64,000 bases of DNA, taken from contig NZ_CP007031.1 of NCBI RefSeq assembly GCF_000224005.2, positions 1,827,001-1,891,000 of the forward strand, written 5' to 3'. This document shows positions 1 to 9,390 of the stretch, piece after piece (the first letter of the stretch is position 1; each line of letters begins with the position of its first letter). A program made the position numbers and the translations under genes. Below the pieces are notes generated by a model. The model was not told the origin of the DNA and did no database searches. It was given only the letters and a program-made list of their open reading frames with translations. The stretch comes from Marichromatium purpuratum 984 (GTDB lineage Bacteria; Pseudomonadota; Gammaproteobacteria; Chromatiales; Chromatiaceae).

Positions 1-116
1 GAGGCGAGCGCACTGCTCATGCGCTCGAGGATCTTTCGAACCGCCTCTTCGACATCTTTGTAGGGAAGATGATCCTGCTCGGCGGCCAGAACGTCGATCA
101 GCTCGGATTTCGTCAT
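1..116 (-). CDS. ihfB: Integration host factor subunit beta (partial, N-terminus)
   Basis: Only the first 38 or so codons lie in the window; the gene runs off the left edge. The protein begins [11 protein letters not shown], the typical start of IHF-beta, followed by a helix reading [14 protein letters not shown] as in HU/IHF proteins. IHF is a heterodimeric nucleoid protein that bends DNA at specific sites. An AGGAG ribosome binding site sits 8 bases before the ATG. It lies downstream of rpsA on the same strand, the usual gammaproteobacterial arrangement. Confidence 0.9.
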   Translation of the reverse strand, partial: MTKSELIDVLAAEQDHLPYKDVEEAVRKILERMSSALA

Positions 117-141
117 GGTATCGACTCCTGGAAAAGCATGC

Positions 142-165
142 GGGGCCCGCCAGACGGCAGGCCCC
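142..165 (-). terminator. Hairpin between rpsA and ihfB
   Basis: A six-base-pair GGGGCC/GGCCCC stem lies in the gap between rpsA and ihfB. On the minus strand only a short T4 stretch follows some bases later. It could be an attenuator limiting readthrough from rpsA into ihfB, or an mRNA processing structure. It is not a convincing strong intrinsic terminator. Confidence 0.3.
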
Positions 166-193
166 GGAGGGTCATGGAAGCGTCAAGCCGGCA

Positions 194-1876
194 TTAGTTG
201 CCGCGCTGGGCCTCTTCCATCTGCTCCTTGAGGATGTCGCCGAGGGTGGCGGTGCCACTGGAGGACTCGCGGGCATAACCCTTGATTGCCGCCTGCTCTT
301 CTTCGACGTCCTTGGCCTTCATCGACAGCGACAGGGTGCGGTTCTTGCGATCGACACCAAGGAACTTGGCCTCGATCTCCTCACCGGCCTTGAGCACGGT
401 GCGTGCGTCCTCGACGCGGTCACGCGAGATCTCGGAGGCACGCAGGTAGCCCTCGACGCCGTCGGCCAGTGCGATGGTCGCGCCCTTGGGGTCGACCTCG
501 GTGATCACGCCGGTGACGATGCTGCCCTTGTCATGCAGTGCCACGAAGCTGGAGAAGGGATCCTTGTCGAGCTGCTTGACGCCGAGCGAGATACGCTCGC
601 GCTCGGGGTCGACCGAGAGCACCACGGTCTCGAGTTCGTCGCCCTTCTTGTAGCGACGCAGGGCCTGCTCGCCGGACTCGTCCCAGGAGATGTCGGAGAG
701 GTGCACCAGACCGTCGATGCCGCCCTCGAGACCGATGAAGATACCGAAGTCGGTGATCGACTTGATCTTGCCGGTGACGTGGTCGCCCTTCTTGTGGGTC
801 GCGGCGAACTCATCCCAGGGGTTGAGTGCGCACTGCTTGATGCCGAGCGAGATGCGACGACGCTCCTCGTCGATGTCGAGCACCATGACCTCGACCTCGT
901 CGCCAAGCGAGACGACCTTGGTCGGGTGGATGTTCTTGTTGGTCCAGTCCATCTCGGAGACGTGCACCAGACCCTCGACGCCCTCTTCGATCTCGACGAA
1001 GCAGCCGTAGTCGGCGATGTTGGTCACCTTACCGAAGACACGGGTGCTCTCGGGGTAGCGACGCGAGATGTTGACCCACGGATCCTCGCCCATCTGCTTG
1101 AGGCCGAGGGAGACGCGCTGACGCTCACGGTCGAACTTGAGCACCTTGACGCTGATTTCGTCACCGATCTCGACCACCTCGGAGGGGTGCTTGACACGAC
1201 GCCAGGCCATGTCGGTGATGTGCAGCAGGCCGTCGATACCGCCGAGATCCAGGAACGCACCGTAGTCGGTGAGGTTCTTGACGATACCCTTGATCTCCAT
1301 GCCCTCTTCGAGGTTCTTGAGCAGCGCCTCGCGCTCGGCGCTGTACTCTTCCTCGACCACCGCACGGCGCGACACCACGACGTTGTTGCGCTTGCGGTCG
1401 AGCTTGATGACCTTGAATTCCTGTTCCTTGCCTTCGAGGTAGGTGGTATCGCGCACCGGACGCACGTCGACCAGGGAGCCGGGCAGGAAGGCACGCACGG
1501 TGCCGAGGTCGACGGTGAAGCCGCCCTTGACCTTGCCGTTGATCATGCCCTTGACGGTCTCGGCGGCCTCGAAGGCCTTCTCCAGGTGATCCCAGGCCGC
1601 GAAACGCTTGGCCTTCTCGCGCGACAGACGAGTGACGCCGAAACCGTCCTCGACCGCGTCCAGGGCGACCTCGACCTCGTCGCCGACGGCGACCTCGAGC
1701 TCACCTTCGGCGCTGATGAACTGGCTGCGCGGGATCACGCCCTCGGACTTCAGCCCGGCGTTCACCATCACGTTGTCGGACGTGATTTCGATCACGGTAC
1801 CAATGACGATGGTGCCCGGCTGGAGCTGGGTGGTGTTCAGACTCTGTTCAAAAAGTTCGGCAAAGCTTTCGGTCAT
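194..1876 (-). CDS. rpsA: 30S ribosomal protein S1
   Basis: Predicted 560 residues, close to the 557 of E. coli S1, beginning [13 protein letters not shown]. Six consecutive S1 (OB-fold) RNA-binding domains fill the protein; the repeated pattern G-x-V-x-x-x-x-D-Y/F-G-x-F...GLxHxSD/E is clear in domains 3 to 5 ([47 protein letters not shown]). S1 binds mRNA and delivers it to the 30S subunit during initiation. The ATG at 1876 is chosen because it gives the canonical N-terminus; an in-frame TTG nine bases upstream is less likely. It sits between cmk and ihfB. S1 is known to repress its own translation in enterobacteria, and the 138-base leader could serve that here, which is inference. Confidence 0.97.
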   Translation of the reverse strand: MTESFAELFEQSLNTTQLQPGTIVIGTVIEITSDNVMVNAGLKSEGVIPRSQFISAEGELEVAVGDEVEVALDAVEDGFGVTRLSREKAKRFAAWDHLEKAFEAAETVKGMINGKVKGGFTVDLGTVRAFLPGSLVDVRPVRDTTYLEGKEQEFKVIKLDRKRNNVVVSRRAVVEEEYSAEREALLKNLEEGMEIKGIVKNLTDYGAFLDLGGIDGLLHITDMAWRRVKHPSEVVEIGDEISVKVLKFDRERQRVSLGLKQMGEDPWVNISRRYPESTRVFGKVTNIADYGCFVEIEEGVEGLVHVSEMDWTNKNIHPTKVVSLGDEVEVMVLDIDEERRRISLGIKQCALNPWDEFAATHKKGDHVTGKIKSITDFGIFIGLEGGIDGLVHLSDISWDESGEQALRRYKKGDELETVVLSVDPERERISLGVKQLDKDPFSSFVALHDKGSIVTGVITEVDPKGATIALADGVEGYLRASEISRDRVEDARTVLKAGEEIEAKFLGVDRKNRTLSLSMKAKDVEEEQAAIKGYARESSSGTATLGDILKEQMEEAQRGN

Positions 1877-1981
1877 GAGATCCAATTATCCTGAAGAACG
1901 GCGCGCGTTCCACTCCGTCCGGAGCGGTGGGTGATGAATTAAACGACAAGGCCGATGCAGCGCGCACCGACCCGACCAAGT

Positions 1982-2013
1982 GTCGACCCATCTCCAGAGA
2001 GACGGGGGTCGAC
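1982..2013 (-). promoter_or_regulatory. Inverted repeat in the cmk-rpsA gap
   Basis: Eight-base arms GTCGACCC and GGGTCGAC with a loop of about 16 bases lie directly after the cmk stop codon and about 105 bases before the rpsA start. No T-run follows, so it is probably an mRNA structure, processing site or part of the rpsA leader rather than a terminator. Confidence 0.35.
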
Positions 2014-2014
2014 G

Positions 2015-2683
2015 TCAAGAGACCAGCTCCGGGAAGACGCGCCTTACCTCTTCCAAGACCCGATCGAGCACTTCCTGAATGGACATCGCTGTCGAATCCA
2101 GCGTCACGGCGTCCGTTGCCGGACGCAGCGGCGCGACTGCACGGTTGCGGTCGCGCTGATCGCGCTCGCGGATGTCCACTATGAGGTCGGGGAGACTAGC
2201 ATCCAACCCCTTTTCTTTCAACTGTTTATAACGTCGCTCGGCGCGCACCTCGGGGCTGGCGTCGAGAAAGACTTTCAATGGGGCCTGAGGAAAGACGACG
2301 GTACCCATGTCGCGACCGTCGGCGACCAACCCGGGTTCGCGCGCCATGCGCCGCTGCCACTCGAGCAGCGCGGTGCGCACCGGACCGTGCGCGGCGGCCC
2401 GCGAGGCGGCCATACCGGCCTGTTCGGTCCGAATCAGATCGCTGACGTCCTCGCCGGCGAGCAGCACCCGGCGCTCGACGAAGCGTAGCTCGAGCCCGGC
2501 GGCGAGTGCCGCCAGTCCCTCGGCATCCTCGAGGTCCACCCCAGCGCGATCGGCGGCGAGTCCCAGCACCCGGTAGAGCGCCCCGCTGTCGAGACAATGC
2601 CAACCGAGCCGCTCGCCGAGCAGCGCGGTCAGGGTTCCCTTGCCGGTCCCCGAGGGACCATCGACGGTAATTACCGGAATCAT
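2015..2683 (-). CDS. cmk: Cytidylate kinase
   Basis: A 222-residue protein with the N-terminal P-loop GPSGTGKGT (residues 9-17) after the MIPVITVD strand. The NMP-binding region contains LDSGALYR and the core has [11 protein letters not shown], both diagnostic of bacterial CMP kinases. It phosphorylates CMP and dCMP with ATP in the cytosol, recycling cytidine nucleotides from RNA turnover. Its ATG overlaps the stop codon of aroA by four bases, so translation is probably coupled. Length is typical for the family (about 220-230 residues). Confidence 0.96.
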   Translation of the reverse strand: MIPVITVDGPSGTGKGTLTALLGERLGWHCLDSGALYRVLGLAADRAGVDLEDAEGLAALAAGLELRFVERRVLLAGEDVSDLIRTEQAGMAASRAAAHGPVRTALLEWQRRMAREPGLVADGRDMGTVVFPQAPLKVFLDASPEVRAERRYKQLKEKGLDASLPDLIVDIRERDQRDRNRAVAPLRPATDAVTLDSTAMSIQEVLDRVLEEVRRVFPELVS

Positions 2684-4017
2684 GCGAGTTGTTGCTCCTC
2701 GATCTGCAACCCGGCGCTCGCGGCCAGCCGTGGGAAGCCGGGGAAGGAGGTCTCGACATTGGCGCAGTCGTGGATCTCCACTGGCCCTGCGGCACGCAGC
2801 GCGGCGATGGCGAAGGACATGGCGATGCGATGGTCGCCGTGGGCCTGGATCGGCGCGCGCCCGAGGTTCGAGCCGAGCGCGCCGCCACGGATGCGGATAC
2901 CGTCGGGCAACGGCTCGGCCTCGATGCCGAGCGTGGCCAGACCATCGGCCATCACCTGGATGCGATCGCTCTCCTTGACCCGCAGCTCCTCGGCGCCGCC
3001 GAGCCGGGTCTCGCCCTCGGCACAGGCGGCGGCGATGAACAGCGCCGGGAACTCGTCGATGGCCAGGGGGACCTGGTCGCGCGGGATCTCGATACCGTGG
3101 AGCGGCGCATGACGCACGCGGATATCGGCCACCGGCTCGCCGCCGGCCATGCGCTCGTCGCGCAGCTCGATGTCACCGCCCATGGCGCGCAGGATGTTGA
3201 TCACGCCGATCCGGGTGGGGTTGATACCGACCCCCTCGAGGACCAGGTCCGAGCCCGGCGCGATGCTCGCGCCGACGAGGAAGAAGGCCGCCGAGGAGAT
3301 ATCGGCCGGCACCACCAGCTCACAGCCCTGCAGCCGTCCGCCACCGCTCAGACAGACCCGGGCGCCGTCACGACGCAGCCGATAGCCGAAGGCGCTGAGC
3401 ATGCGCTCGGTGTGATCGCGCGTTGGCGCGGGCTCGGTGACACAGGTCTCGCCCTCGGCGAAGAGCCCGGCGAGCAGCAGGCTCGACTTGATCTGGGCGC
3501 TGGCCACCGGCAGTGCGTAATCGATCCCGGTGAGCGTCTCGACCGGGGTGATGCGCAACGGCGCGGTGCCAGTCTCCGAGGTCTCGATCCGCGCGCCCAT
3601 CCGCGCCAGCGGTTCGGTCACTCGGCGCATCGGACGCCGCGTCAGCGAGGCGTCTCCGACCAGGGTGGTGGCGAAACGCTGACCGGCGAGCAAACCGGCG
3701 AGCAGCCGCATCGAGGTGCCGGAGTTGCCCATGTCGAGCACCGCGTCCGGGGCCTCGAGCCCATGCAGACCGACCCCGCGCACCCGCACCCTGCCCGCCT
3801 CCGGGCCTTCGATCTCGACGCCCATGCGGCGAAAGGCCGCGAGTGTGGCAAGGGCATCGGCGCCCTCGAGAAAACCGCTGATCCGGGTCTCGCCCTCGGC
3901 CAGCGCCGCGAGCATGATCGAGCGATGCGAGATCGACTTGTCGCCCGGTACGCGCAACCGCCCGGTGAGCGCCCCGCCGGGGCCGACCAGATAACGGATA
4001 TCCTCAAGCTCTGCCAA
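2680..4017 (-). CDS. aroA: 3-phosphoshikimate 1-carboxyvinyltransferase (EPSP synthase)
   Basis: A 445-residue protein with the EPSP synthase signatures GDKSISHR (residues 24-31), [16 protein letters not shown] (about 94-109) and RVKESDRI (about 348-355). It joins shikimate-3-phosphate and phosphoenolpyruvate in the sixth step of the chorismate pathway. The start is taken as TTG at 4017 because a good GGAGGGA ribosome binding site lies 6-7 bases upstream and no suitable ATG precedes the conserved region. The protein begins with a short leader before the VPGDKS motif. It is co-directional with hisC upstream and overlaps cmk. Confidence 0.95.
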   Translation of the reverse strand: MAELEDIRYLVGPGGALTGRLRVPGDKSISHRSIMLAALAEGETRISGFLEGADALATLAAFRRMGVEIEGPEAGRVRVRGVGLHGLEAPDAVLDMGNSGTSMRLLAGLLAGQRFATTLVGDASLTRRPMRRVTEPLARMGARIETSETGTAPLRITPVETLTGIDYALPVASAQIKSSLLLAGLFAEGETCVTEPAPTRDHTERMLSAFGYRLRRDGARVCLSGGGRLQGCELVVPADISSAAFFLVGASIAPGSDLVLEGVGINPTRIGVINILRAMGGDIELRDERMAGGEPVADIRVRHAPLHGIEIPRDQVPLAIDEFPALFIAAACAEGETRLGGAEELRVKESDRIQVMADGLATLGIEAEPLPDGIRIRGGALGSNLGRAPIQAHGDHRIAMSFAIAALRAAGPVEIHDCANVETSFPGFPRLAASAGLQIEEQQLA

Positions 4018-4103
4018 GTGTCCCTCCGCGTCGTGTCGACCGGGTTTTTATGGATAAACGGTTAATTTTACGCGCCCGAGCACAACCGGGTAAACCGCCA
4101 TAT

Positions 4104-4121
4104 CGGGGCGAACGCGCCCCG
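4104..4121. terminator. GC hairpin in the hisC-aroA gap
   Basis: Perfect seven-base arms CGGGGCG and CGCCCCG around a four-base loop lie just after the hisC stop codon. No T-run follows directly on the minus strand, so termination would be weak or Rho-assisted; the AT-rich stretch nearer aroA could carry a separate aroA promoter. Confidence 0.35.
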
Positions 4122-4133
4122 AATCACCGCATC

Positions 4134-5192
4134 TCAGTCCAGCAGACGGTCGATCTCTTCGATCAGGCGACGCATCTCGGCGTCGGTACCGATCGAGATG
4201 CGCAGGTGCTCATGCAGACGTGGCCGATCGAAATAACGCACCAGCACCCCGACCTCGCGCAGCTGCTCGAAGAGTGCGCGGGCCCGCCCATTCGGCACCC
4301 GCGCCAGCACGAAGTTGGTCTGCGAGGGCAGCACCGCAAAGCCGCGCCGGGTGAGTTCGGCGACCGTCCACTCGCGCGTGGCCATCACCCGCGCGATGCA
4401 GTCGCGGAAGTAGTCCTCGTCCTCCAGCGCGGCGAGTGCGCCGGCCTGCGCCAGCCGGTCGAGCGGATAGGAGTTGAAGGAGTCCTTGACCCGCTCCAGC
4501 CCCGCGATCAGCTCGGCCGAGCCATAGGCGAAGCCAACCCGCAGCCCGGCCAGCGAGCGCGACTTGGAGAAGGTCTGCACCACCAAGAGCTGCGGGTGCT
4601 CGGCGAGCAGCGCCACCGCACTCTCGGCACCGAAGTCGACATAGGCCTCGTCGATCAGCACCACCCGCTCGCGGTTGGCCGCGAGCAGGCGCTCGAGCTG
4701 CTCGAGCGGCAGCGCCCGACCGGTCGGGGCATTGGGGTTGGGGAGCACGATCGGGCCGCTTTCGGCGGCATAGTCGGCCGGGTCGACCTCGAAGGCGGCA
4801 TTGAGCGGGACGATCCGCGAGGCGATCCCAAAGAGCTTGCAATAGACCGGATAGAAGCCGTAGGTCAGATCCGGGAAGCGTAGCGGCTCGGGCTGTTTGA
4901 AGAAGGCCATGAAGGCGAGCGCCAACACGTCATCCGAACCGTTGCCGATGAAGACGTTCTCCGGCGCCAGCCCCGCACGCGCGGCGAGGGCGGCCTTGAG
5001 CGCGCCGCTGTCGGGGTCGGGATAGAGTCGGAGCGCGTCGACTGCCGCATCATCGAGCACCGCACGCACCCGCGGCGAGGGCGGATAGGGGTTCTCGTTG
5101 GTGTTGAGCTTGGTCAGCTCGACATGCCTGGGCTGCTCACCGGGGACATAGGGCTGCAGGGTGTGGACCAGGTCGCTCCAGTATTGACTCAT
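4134..5192 (-). CDS. hisC: Histidinol-phosphate aminotransferase
   Basis: Predicted 352 residues of a fold-type I PLP enzyme. Landmarks are KLNTNENPYPPSP near the N-terminus, GNGSDDVLAL, the LPNPNAPTG substrate-binding loop, the VVLIDEAYVDF strand carrying the PLP-binding Asp and Tyr, and the FSKSRSLAGLRVGF segment with the catalytic Lys. It transaminates imidazole-acetol phosphate with glutamate in histidine synthesis; paralogues of this HisC type can also act on aromatic amino acids. The ATG giving MSQYWSDLVHTLQPYVPGEQP matches the family N-terminus; an ATG ten codons upstream (5222) is the alternative, and neither has a strong ribosome binding site. It appears to be the first gene of the hisC-aroA-cmk-rpsA run. 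Confidence 0.9.
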   Translation of the reverse strand: MSQYWSDLVHTLQPYVPGEQPRHVELTKLNTNENPYPPSPRVRAVLDDAAVDALRLYPDPDSGALKAALAARAGLAPENVFIGNGSDDVLALAFMAFFKQPEPLRFPDLTYGFYPVYCKLFGIASRIVPLNAAFEVDPADYAAESGPIVLPNPNAPTGRALPLEQLERLLAANRERVVLIDEAYVDFGAESAVALLAEHPQLLVVQTFSKSRSLAGLRVGFAYGSAELIAGLERVKDSFNSYPLDRLAQAGALAALEDEDYFRDCIARVMATREWTVAELTRRGFAVLPSQTNFVLARVPNGRARALFEQLREVGVLVRYFDRPRLHEHLRISIGTDAEMRRLIEEIDRLLD

Positions 5193-5325
5193 GTTCGGCG
5201 GATCGCGGGATTGGATGGACAATCGCTCAGTTTATCCGCTGAGCCGGTTCACTGTCAGGCATCCCCTGTCAATCACCGACCAACGCCCATAGCCTGGGGA
5301 TCAGGAACGTCACGAGGAGAGGACC

Positions 5326-5994
5326 ATGCCGAGATCGAACACCCGGCGCGCGACGCTCGCCGCCCTGGCGCTCGCGCTGATCCTGGGCAGCATCGGAGGA
5401 GCGCTGATGGCCACCGAACAACCCGCCTATACCCTGATCGAACAACACCGCGGCTTCGAGCTGCGCCGCTATCCGCCATTGCTGGTCGCCGAGGTCGAGA
5501 TCGAGGGCACCTTCGATGCCGTCGGCGGTCGCGCCTTTCGCCTGCTCGCCGACTACATCTTCGGTAACAACCAGGGGGCGCGGAAGATCGCCATGACCGC
5601 ACCGGTCAACCAGCAACCGCTGGGGCGCGGCGAGCGCATCGCCATGACCGCGCCGGTGACCCAGCAGCCGAGCGGCGAAGCACGCTATCGCATCAGCTTC
5701 GTCATGCCCGCACACTTCACCCGCGAGACCCTGCCCCGCCCCAACGACGGGCGCGTCCACATCCGCGAGATCCCGGCGCGACTGCTCGCCGCGCACCGTT
5801 ACTCCGGCGGCTGGGGCGAGGGACGTTATCGCGAGCACGAGTCACAGCTACTCGCCGCCGTGCAGGGCGTCGGCCTGAGCCCGGTCGGCACGCCGATCTA
5901 TGCCCGTTACAACTCGCCCTTCTCGCTGCCGTTCCTGCGTCGCAACGAGGTGCTGGTCGAGGTCGAGCGCGCACCGACAGCGCTCGGGGACTGA
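5326..5994 (+). CDS. SOUL family heme-binding protein
   Basis: A 222-residue protein with an N-terminal signal or anchor segment (about residues 8-27). It continues with the SOUL/HBP domain: YTLIEQHRGFELRRYPPLLVAEV, then FRLLADYIFGNNQ and two copies of IAMTAPV. Eukaryotic SOUL proteins bind heme; the bacterial role is not settled, though a periplasmic or membrane-anchored heme or tetrapyrrole function is plausible in a phototroph-like organism. The start has a GAGGAGAGG ribosome binding site. It is transcribed divergently from hisC. Confidence 0.85.
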   Translation: MPRSNTRRATLAALALALILGSIGGALMATEQPAYTLIEQHRGFELRRYPPLLVAEVEIEGTFDAVGGRAFRLLADYIFGNNQGARKIAMTAPVNQQPLGRGERIAMTAPVTQQPSGEARYRISFVMPAHFTRETLPRPNDGRVHIREIPARLLAAHRYSGGWGEGRYREHESQLLAAVQGVGLSPVGTPIYARYNSPFSLPFLRRNEVLVEVERAPTALGD

Positions 5995-6045
5995 GCCGAT
6001 CCGAGGCGGCAGAGCGCCGCCGGGACTGCTATCATCGCCCCCCAT

Positions 6046-6070
6046 CGGGGCCGGTCCTGCACCGGCCCCG
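6046..6070. terminator. GC-rich hairpin between the SOUL gene and yhbY
   Basis: A perfect ten-base-pair stem, CGGGGCCGGT and ACCGGCCCCG around a five-base loop, lies 51 bases after the SOUL stop codon and 32 bases before yhbY. Only a short GTTT follows, so it may be a terminator with a weak U-tract or a stabilising structure. Confidence 0.5.
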
Positions 6071-6101
6071 ACCCGTTTCGCACAACACAGCCAAGGCCTT
6101 C

Positions 6102-6404
6102 ATGAGCATCACCGAAAAACAGAAACGCTGGCTCAAGCAGCAGGCGCATCATCTCAAGCCCGTCGTCATCGTCGGTCAGCACGGCATCACCGATGCGGTG
6201 ATCGCCGAGCTGGAGATCGCGCTCGATCATCACGAACTGCTCAAGACCAAGATCAGCGCCGGCGATCGTGAGCTGCGCGACGCGGCCATCGCCGAACTCA
6301 TCGAGCGCACCGGAGCGATGCTGGTCAACCGCATCGGCAACATCGCCATCCTCTATCGCGCCAACCCGCGCAAGCGCGATCCGCTCGCCCTGCCCCGGAT
6401 CTGA
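6102..6404 (+). CDS. yhbY: YhbY family ribosome-assembly RNA-binding protein
   Basis: One hundred residues comprising a single CRS1-YhbY (CRM) domain. It begins MSITEKQKRWLKQQAHHLKPVVIVGQHGITDAVIAELEIALDHHELLK-like sequence, with the conserved GQ(H)G loop and the C-terminal GNIAILYR strand. The E. coli protein associates with pre-50S particles; a role in large-subunit assembly is therefore expected. An AAGG ribosome binding site precedes the ATG. It converges tightly with the next gene: the two stop codons abut. Confidence 0.92.
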   Translation: MSITEKQKRWLKQQAHHLKPVVIVGQHGITDAVIAELEIALDHHELLKTKISAGDRELRDAAIAELIERTGAMLVNRIGNIAILYRANPRKRDPLALPRI

Positions 6405-7244
6405 TCAGCCGCGCCGGCGCTCGAGCAGCGCCAGCGCCGCGCGACCGAGCGCGCGATCGGCCGCGCGCAGGATCGCCACCCGATCCGGGGTGTGCCGATC
6501 CTCGTCCACGCTAACCCCGAGCGCGGCCAGCGCCTCGCTCTCCTCCCCGCTCAAGGGTCGCCGACCGAACACCGAGATCACCATGCCACCGGGGACCGGC
6601 GGTGGCGGCGCGAAGGGTGCGCCGTCGACCAGCGCCACCCAGGCGGGAACGAACCCCGGACCATAGAGATCGAAGAAGCCGTTGGAGCCGCGCAGATGGA
6701 TCTCCACCGCCCGCCCCCCGATCAGCTCGATGTTGCACAGCCCGGTGTAGTCGGCGAGATGGCGCTCGACCAACTGCGCCAGCACCGGCTCGATCGCCGG
6801 GATCGCGACCCCGACCTCCCAGACACAGGGGCGCCCCTGGTCACGCCACTGGCCGGCACGGGTGTGCGCCTGCCAGCGGATGCGTCCGGCCTCGAGTAGC
6901 AGGTCGCTGCTGGTCTGCTCGCCCTCCAGACACTCGCACCAGAAGCTCCCGGGCCGCACCGGCACGGCGTCGGCGCGAGACACCCCGGCCTCGAGGGCCA
7001 TCCCGGCGAGATTGACGATTGGCTTGACGAACACCGGCGCCTCCGGCGCAACCCCGAGCGCCATCGGCGACACCCCACAGGGCGCGGCCAACAGGCCTTC
7101 GGCCAGCGCCAGGTCGAGCTTGTCGTAAACCCCGCGATGCGCCGGGTTGAGCCGCCAGGCGGCGGCGTCGCTCACCGCCACCGCCCGGCGCGGCCGGGGC
7201 CGGAACAGCTGCTCGCGCTCGGGGAGGACACCGATAAAGGGCAT
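6405..7244 (-). CDS. Hypothetical protein, possible ATP-grasp-like fold
   Basis: A 279-residue cytosolic protein without signal peptide or membrane segment that I cannot name with certainty. Visible elements are FVKPIVNLAGM (about residues 72-82), CECLEGEQTSSDLLL and ADYTGLCNIELIGGRAVEIHLRGSNGFFDLYG. The pattern of a conserved Lys strand followed by an acidic N-x-E-x-x-G...E-x-H-L-R segment recalls the metal-binding end of ATP-grasp enzymes; this is a visual comparison only. It begins nine bases after the molybdopterin oxidoreductase stop codon, with its own GAGG ribosome binding site, so it is probably the second gene of that operon. Its function may relate to that enzyme or its product. Confidence 0.55.
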   Translation of the reverse strand: MPFIGVLPEREQLFRPRPRRAVAVSDAAAWRLNPAHRGVYDKLDLALAEGLLAAPCGVSPMALGVAPEAPVFVKPIVNLAGMALEAGVSRADAVPVRPGSFWCECLEGEQTSSDLLLEAGRIRWQAHTRAGQWRDQGRPCVWEVGVAIPAIEPVLAQLVERHLADYTGLCNIELIGGRAVEIHLRGSNGFFDLYGPGFVPAWVALVDGAPFAPPPPVPGGMVISVFGRRPLSGEESEALAALGVSVDEDRHTPDRVAILRAADRALGRAALALLERRRG

Positions 7245-7253
7245 GGCCTGACC

Positions 7254-9332
7254 TCAATCGATCGGTCGGATCTCGCACAGCCCCGACTTGAACGGCGGGA
7301 AGCCACTGATCGGGTCGAGGTGCACATCATCGGTGAGCAGATTGACGTTGGCCTCGTTCCAGCCGTGCACACAGTGCACCACGCCCGGCTTGATGCGCTC
7401 GGTTACCTGGGCATAGAAGCGCACCTCGCCACGGGGCGAGCCGACCATCACCGCATCGCCATCGTCGATGCCGCGCACCATGGCATCCTCGGGGTGGATC
7501 TCGACCAGGGGACGGGGAATGGCCCGGCGCATCCGCGCGCTGTGCTGGTGTTGCGAGTGGGTGTCGAACTTGGTGCGCGCGCCGCTGGTCAGCACCAGCG
7601 GGAAACGCCGGGCCAGCGCCGGGGTGGAGACCGGCCCCTCGGCCGGTTCGCGATAGACCGGCAGACCGTCGTGACCGGCGGCGCGCAGCGCGTCCGAATC
7701 GAACTCCACCTTGCCGCTGTCGGTGGGGAAGCCACGTAGCCGATAGAGTCGATCGGCGTCCATGAAGCCATGATCGACCAGGTCGTCGATCGCATCGGCA
7801 TAGACGGTCACCCCGTCGGGGCTGGCATAGATCGCCTCGCGTACCGCCTCGGGCAGCCCCTCGGCGGCCTCCGCCCAGGAGGCCTCGAGGTCCCCGCCCC
7901 AGAACAGCGTCCCCATCCCCAGCCGCACCCCGAGCTGGAGGAAGATCTCGCCGTCCGCACGGGCCTCGCCCCGCGGGGTGAGCAACGCGCGCCGATAGCG
8001 CACCTCGCCCTGATAGGCACAGCCGGGATAGGCGATCAGCGCCGGGCGTTCCAGGTTGGTCGCCGCCGGCAACACGATATCGGCCTGACGGGTCGCGGGG
8101 TTGTGGAAGAAGTCGCTGGCGGCGAAGAAATCGAGCGCGCCAAGCGCCCGCTCCATCCGCGCCGAGTTCGGCCACATCGCAGTATTGATCCCCATCGCCA
8201 GCAGCGCGCGGATCGGCTGCGGATCGCCCTCGAGGATGCAGTCGGGCAACAGCATGCTCTGCGCCGCCGGCCAGTAGCGGGTCCAGATCGGGAAGCGCTC
8301 GCTGCCGACACGTGGTGGCAAGGCCGCCAGACAGTGATCGAAGCGCTCGATCGGCCGGGGCAGCGCCTTGTCGTTGAAGAAGCGGTTGCCGCCCTCGCGA
8401 TCGAGGTTGCCGGTTACCGCACAGAGCAGGATCAGCGCGCGATGGTTCTGGAAGCCGTTGCTGTGCTGCACGGTGGCGGTCGGCGACAGGGTGATCTGCG
8501 CCGGGGCGGTGGTGGCATAGCACTCGGCGGCGCGCTCGATGTCGGCGGCCGCCACCCCACAAATGGCCGCCACCCGACGCGGGTCGAAGTCGCGCACATA
8601 GTCGCGGAAGGCCTCCACCCCCTGCCCCCACTGGTCGAGAAAGACCTGATCCTGCCAGCCGTTGGCGAAGATCAGATGATGGAAGCCGAGCGCGAGCGCC
8701 CCATCGGTGCCGGGACGAATCTGCAGATGGACGTCGGCGCGCTCGGCCAGCGGCGTACGTCTGGGGTCGACCACGATCAACGCCCGCTCGGGGCGGGGAC
8801 TGGCCAGCGGGTGCTGATCGAAGGGCGGGATCGAGCCGCGCGGGTTGGTCGACCAGATGAGATGACAGCGCGTCTTCGGCGAGACCACGGTCGAGGTGGT
8901 CTTGATCTTGTAGCCGAGGGTAAGCTTCTCGGCGACCATGGTGGCCGAGAAACAGCAGCCGCTCTCGGTCATGTAGTTGGGCGAGCCGAAGCTGTGGGCG
9001 AGTCGTTGCAGCTGCGGGCGCGCCTCCTTGGTATAGCCGGCGAAGAAGCCCACCGCCGGCGCGCCGTGACGTTCACGGGCACGCGTCAGCTCGGCGGCGA
9101 TGGTGTCGAGCGCCTCGTCCCAGCCGATCCGCTCAAAGCGTCCACTGCCTCGTGGACCGACCCGGCGCAGTGGATAGAGCAGTCGCTCGGGGTGATCGCG
9201 CCGTTCGAGCTGGACATAACAGCGCGGGCAGTCGGGCCCGCGGACCTTTACCGGCTCGCCGGCGGTATCGAACTCGACCTCGATCGGACAGTTGGCGTCA
9301 CACTCGTAACAGGTCGTCTGCGCGCTCGGCAT
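7254..9332 (-). CDS. Molybdopterin-dependent oxidoreductase (single-subunit, [4Fe-4S])
   Basis: About 692 residues of the DMSO-reductase superfamily. The N-terminus carries a cysteine cluster CYECDANC followed by CPRC, expected to ligate a [4Fe-4S] centre, then WDEALDTIAAEL, GFFAGYTKEARPQL, LIWSTNPRGS and the dinucleotide-binding C-terminal domain (residues ending VHGWNEANVNLLTD). A Cys pair in YMTESGCCFSA occupies the region that often supplies the Mo ligand. No Tat or Sec signal is present, so it should be cytoplasmic. The ATG at 9332 starts right at the family N-terminus and has GAGGGAG just upstream. No electron-transfer or membrane subunit is encoded alongside; formate-dehydrogenase-like or assimilatory reductase-like roles are both possible and the substrate is unknown. 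Confidence 0.8.
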   Translation of the reverse strand: MPSAQTTCYECDANCPIEVEFDTAGEPVKVRGPDCPRCYVQLERRDHPERLLYPLRRVGPRGSGRFERIGWDEALDTIAAELTRARERHGAPAVGFFAGYTKEARPQLQRLAHSFGSPNYMTESGCCFSATMVAEKLTLGYKIKTTSTVVSPKTRCHLIWSTNPRGSIPPFDQHPLASPRPERALIVVDPRRTPLAERADVHLQIRPGTDGALALGFHHLIFANGWQDQVFLDQWGQGVEAFRDYVRDFDPRRVAAICGVAAADIERAAECYATTAPAQITLSPTATVQHSNGFQNHRALILLCAVTGNLDREGGNRFFNDKALPRPIERFDHCLAALPPRVGSERFPIWTRYWPAAQSMLLPDCILEGDPQPIRALLAMGINTAMWPNSARMERALGALDFFAASDFFHNPATRQADIVLPAATNLERPALIAYPGCAYQGEVRYRRALLTPRGEARADGEIFLQLGVRLGMGTLFWGGDLEASWAEAAEGLPEAVREAIYASPDGVTVYADAIDDLVDHGFMDADRLYRLRGFPTDSGKVEFDSDALRAAGHDGLPVYREPAEGPVSTPALARRFPLVLTSGARTKFDTHSQHQHSARMRRAIPRPLVEIHPEDAMVRGIDDGDAVMVGSPRGEVRFYAQVTERIKPGVVHCVHGWNEANVNLLTDDVHLDPISGFPPFKSGLCEIRPID

Positions 9333-9390
9333 CTCCCTCGTCCCCGCTCGGGCTGGCATGACCCGGGGATGTGCGCCGGGCGCGGCGAAT

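Noticed and set aside
533-1894. Long plus-strand open frame antisense to rpsA
   Set aside because: It is the mirror of the S1 gene, a product of high GC and codon bias. The minus-strand S1 protein is unmistakable.
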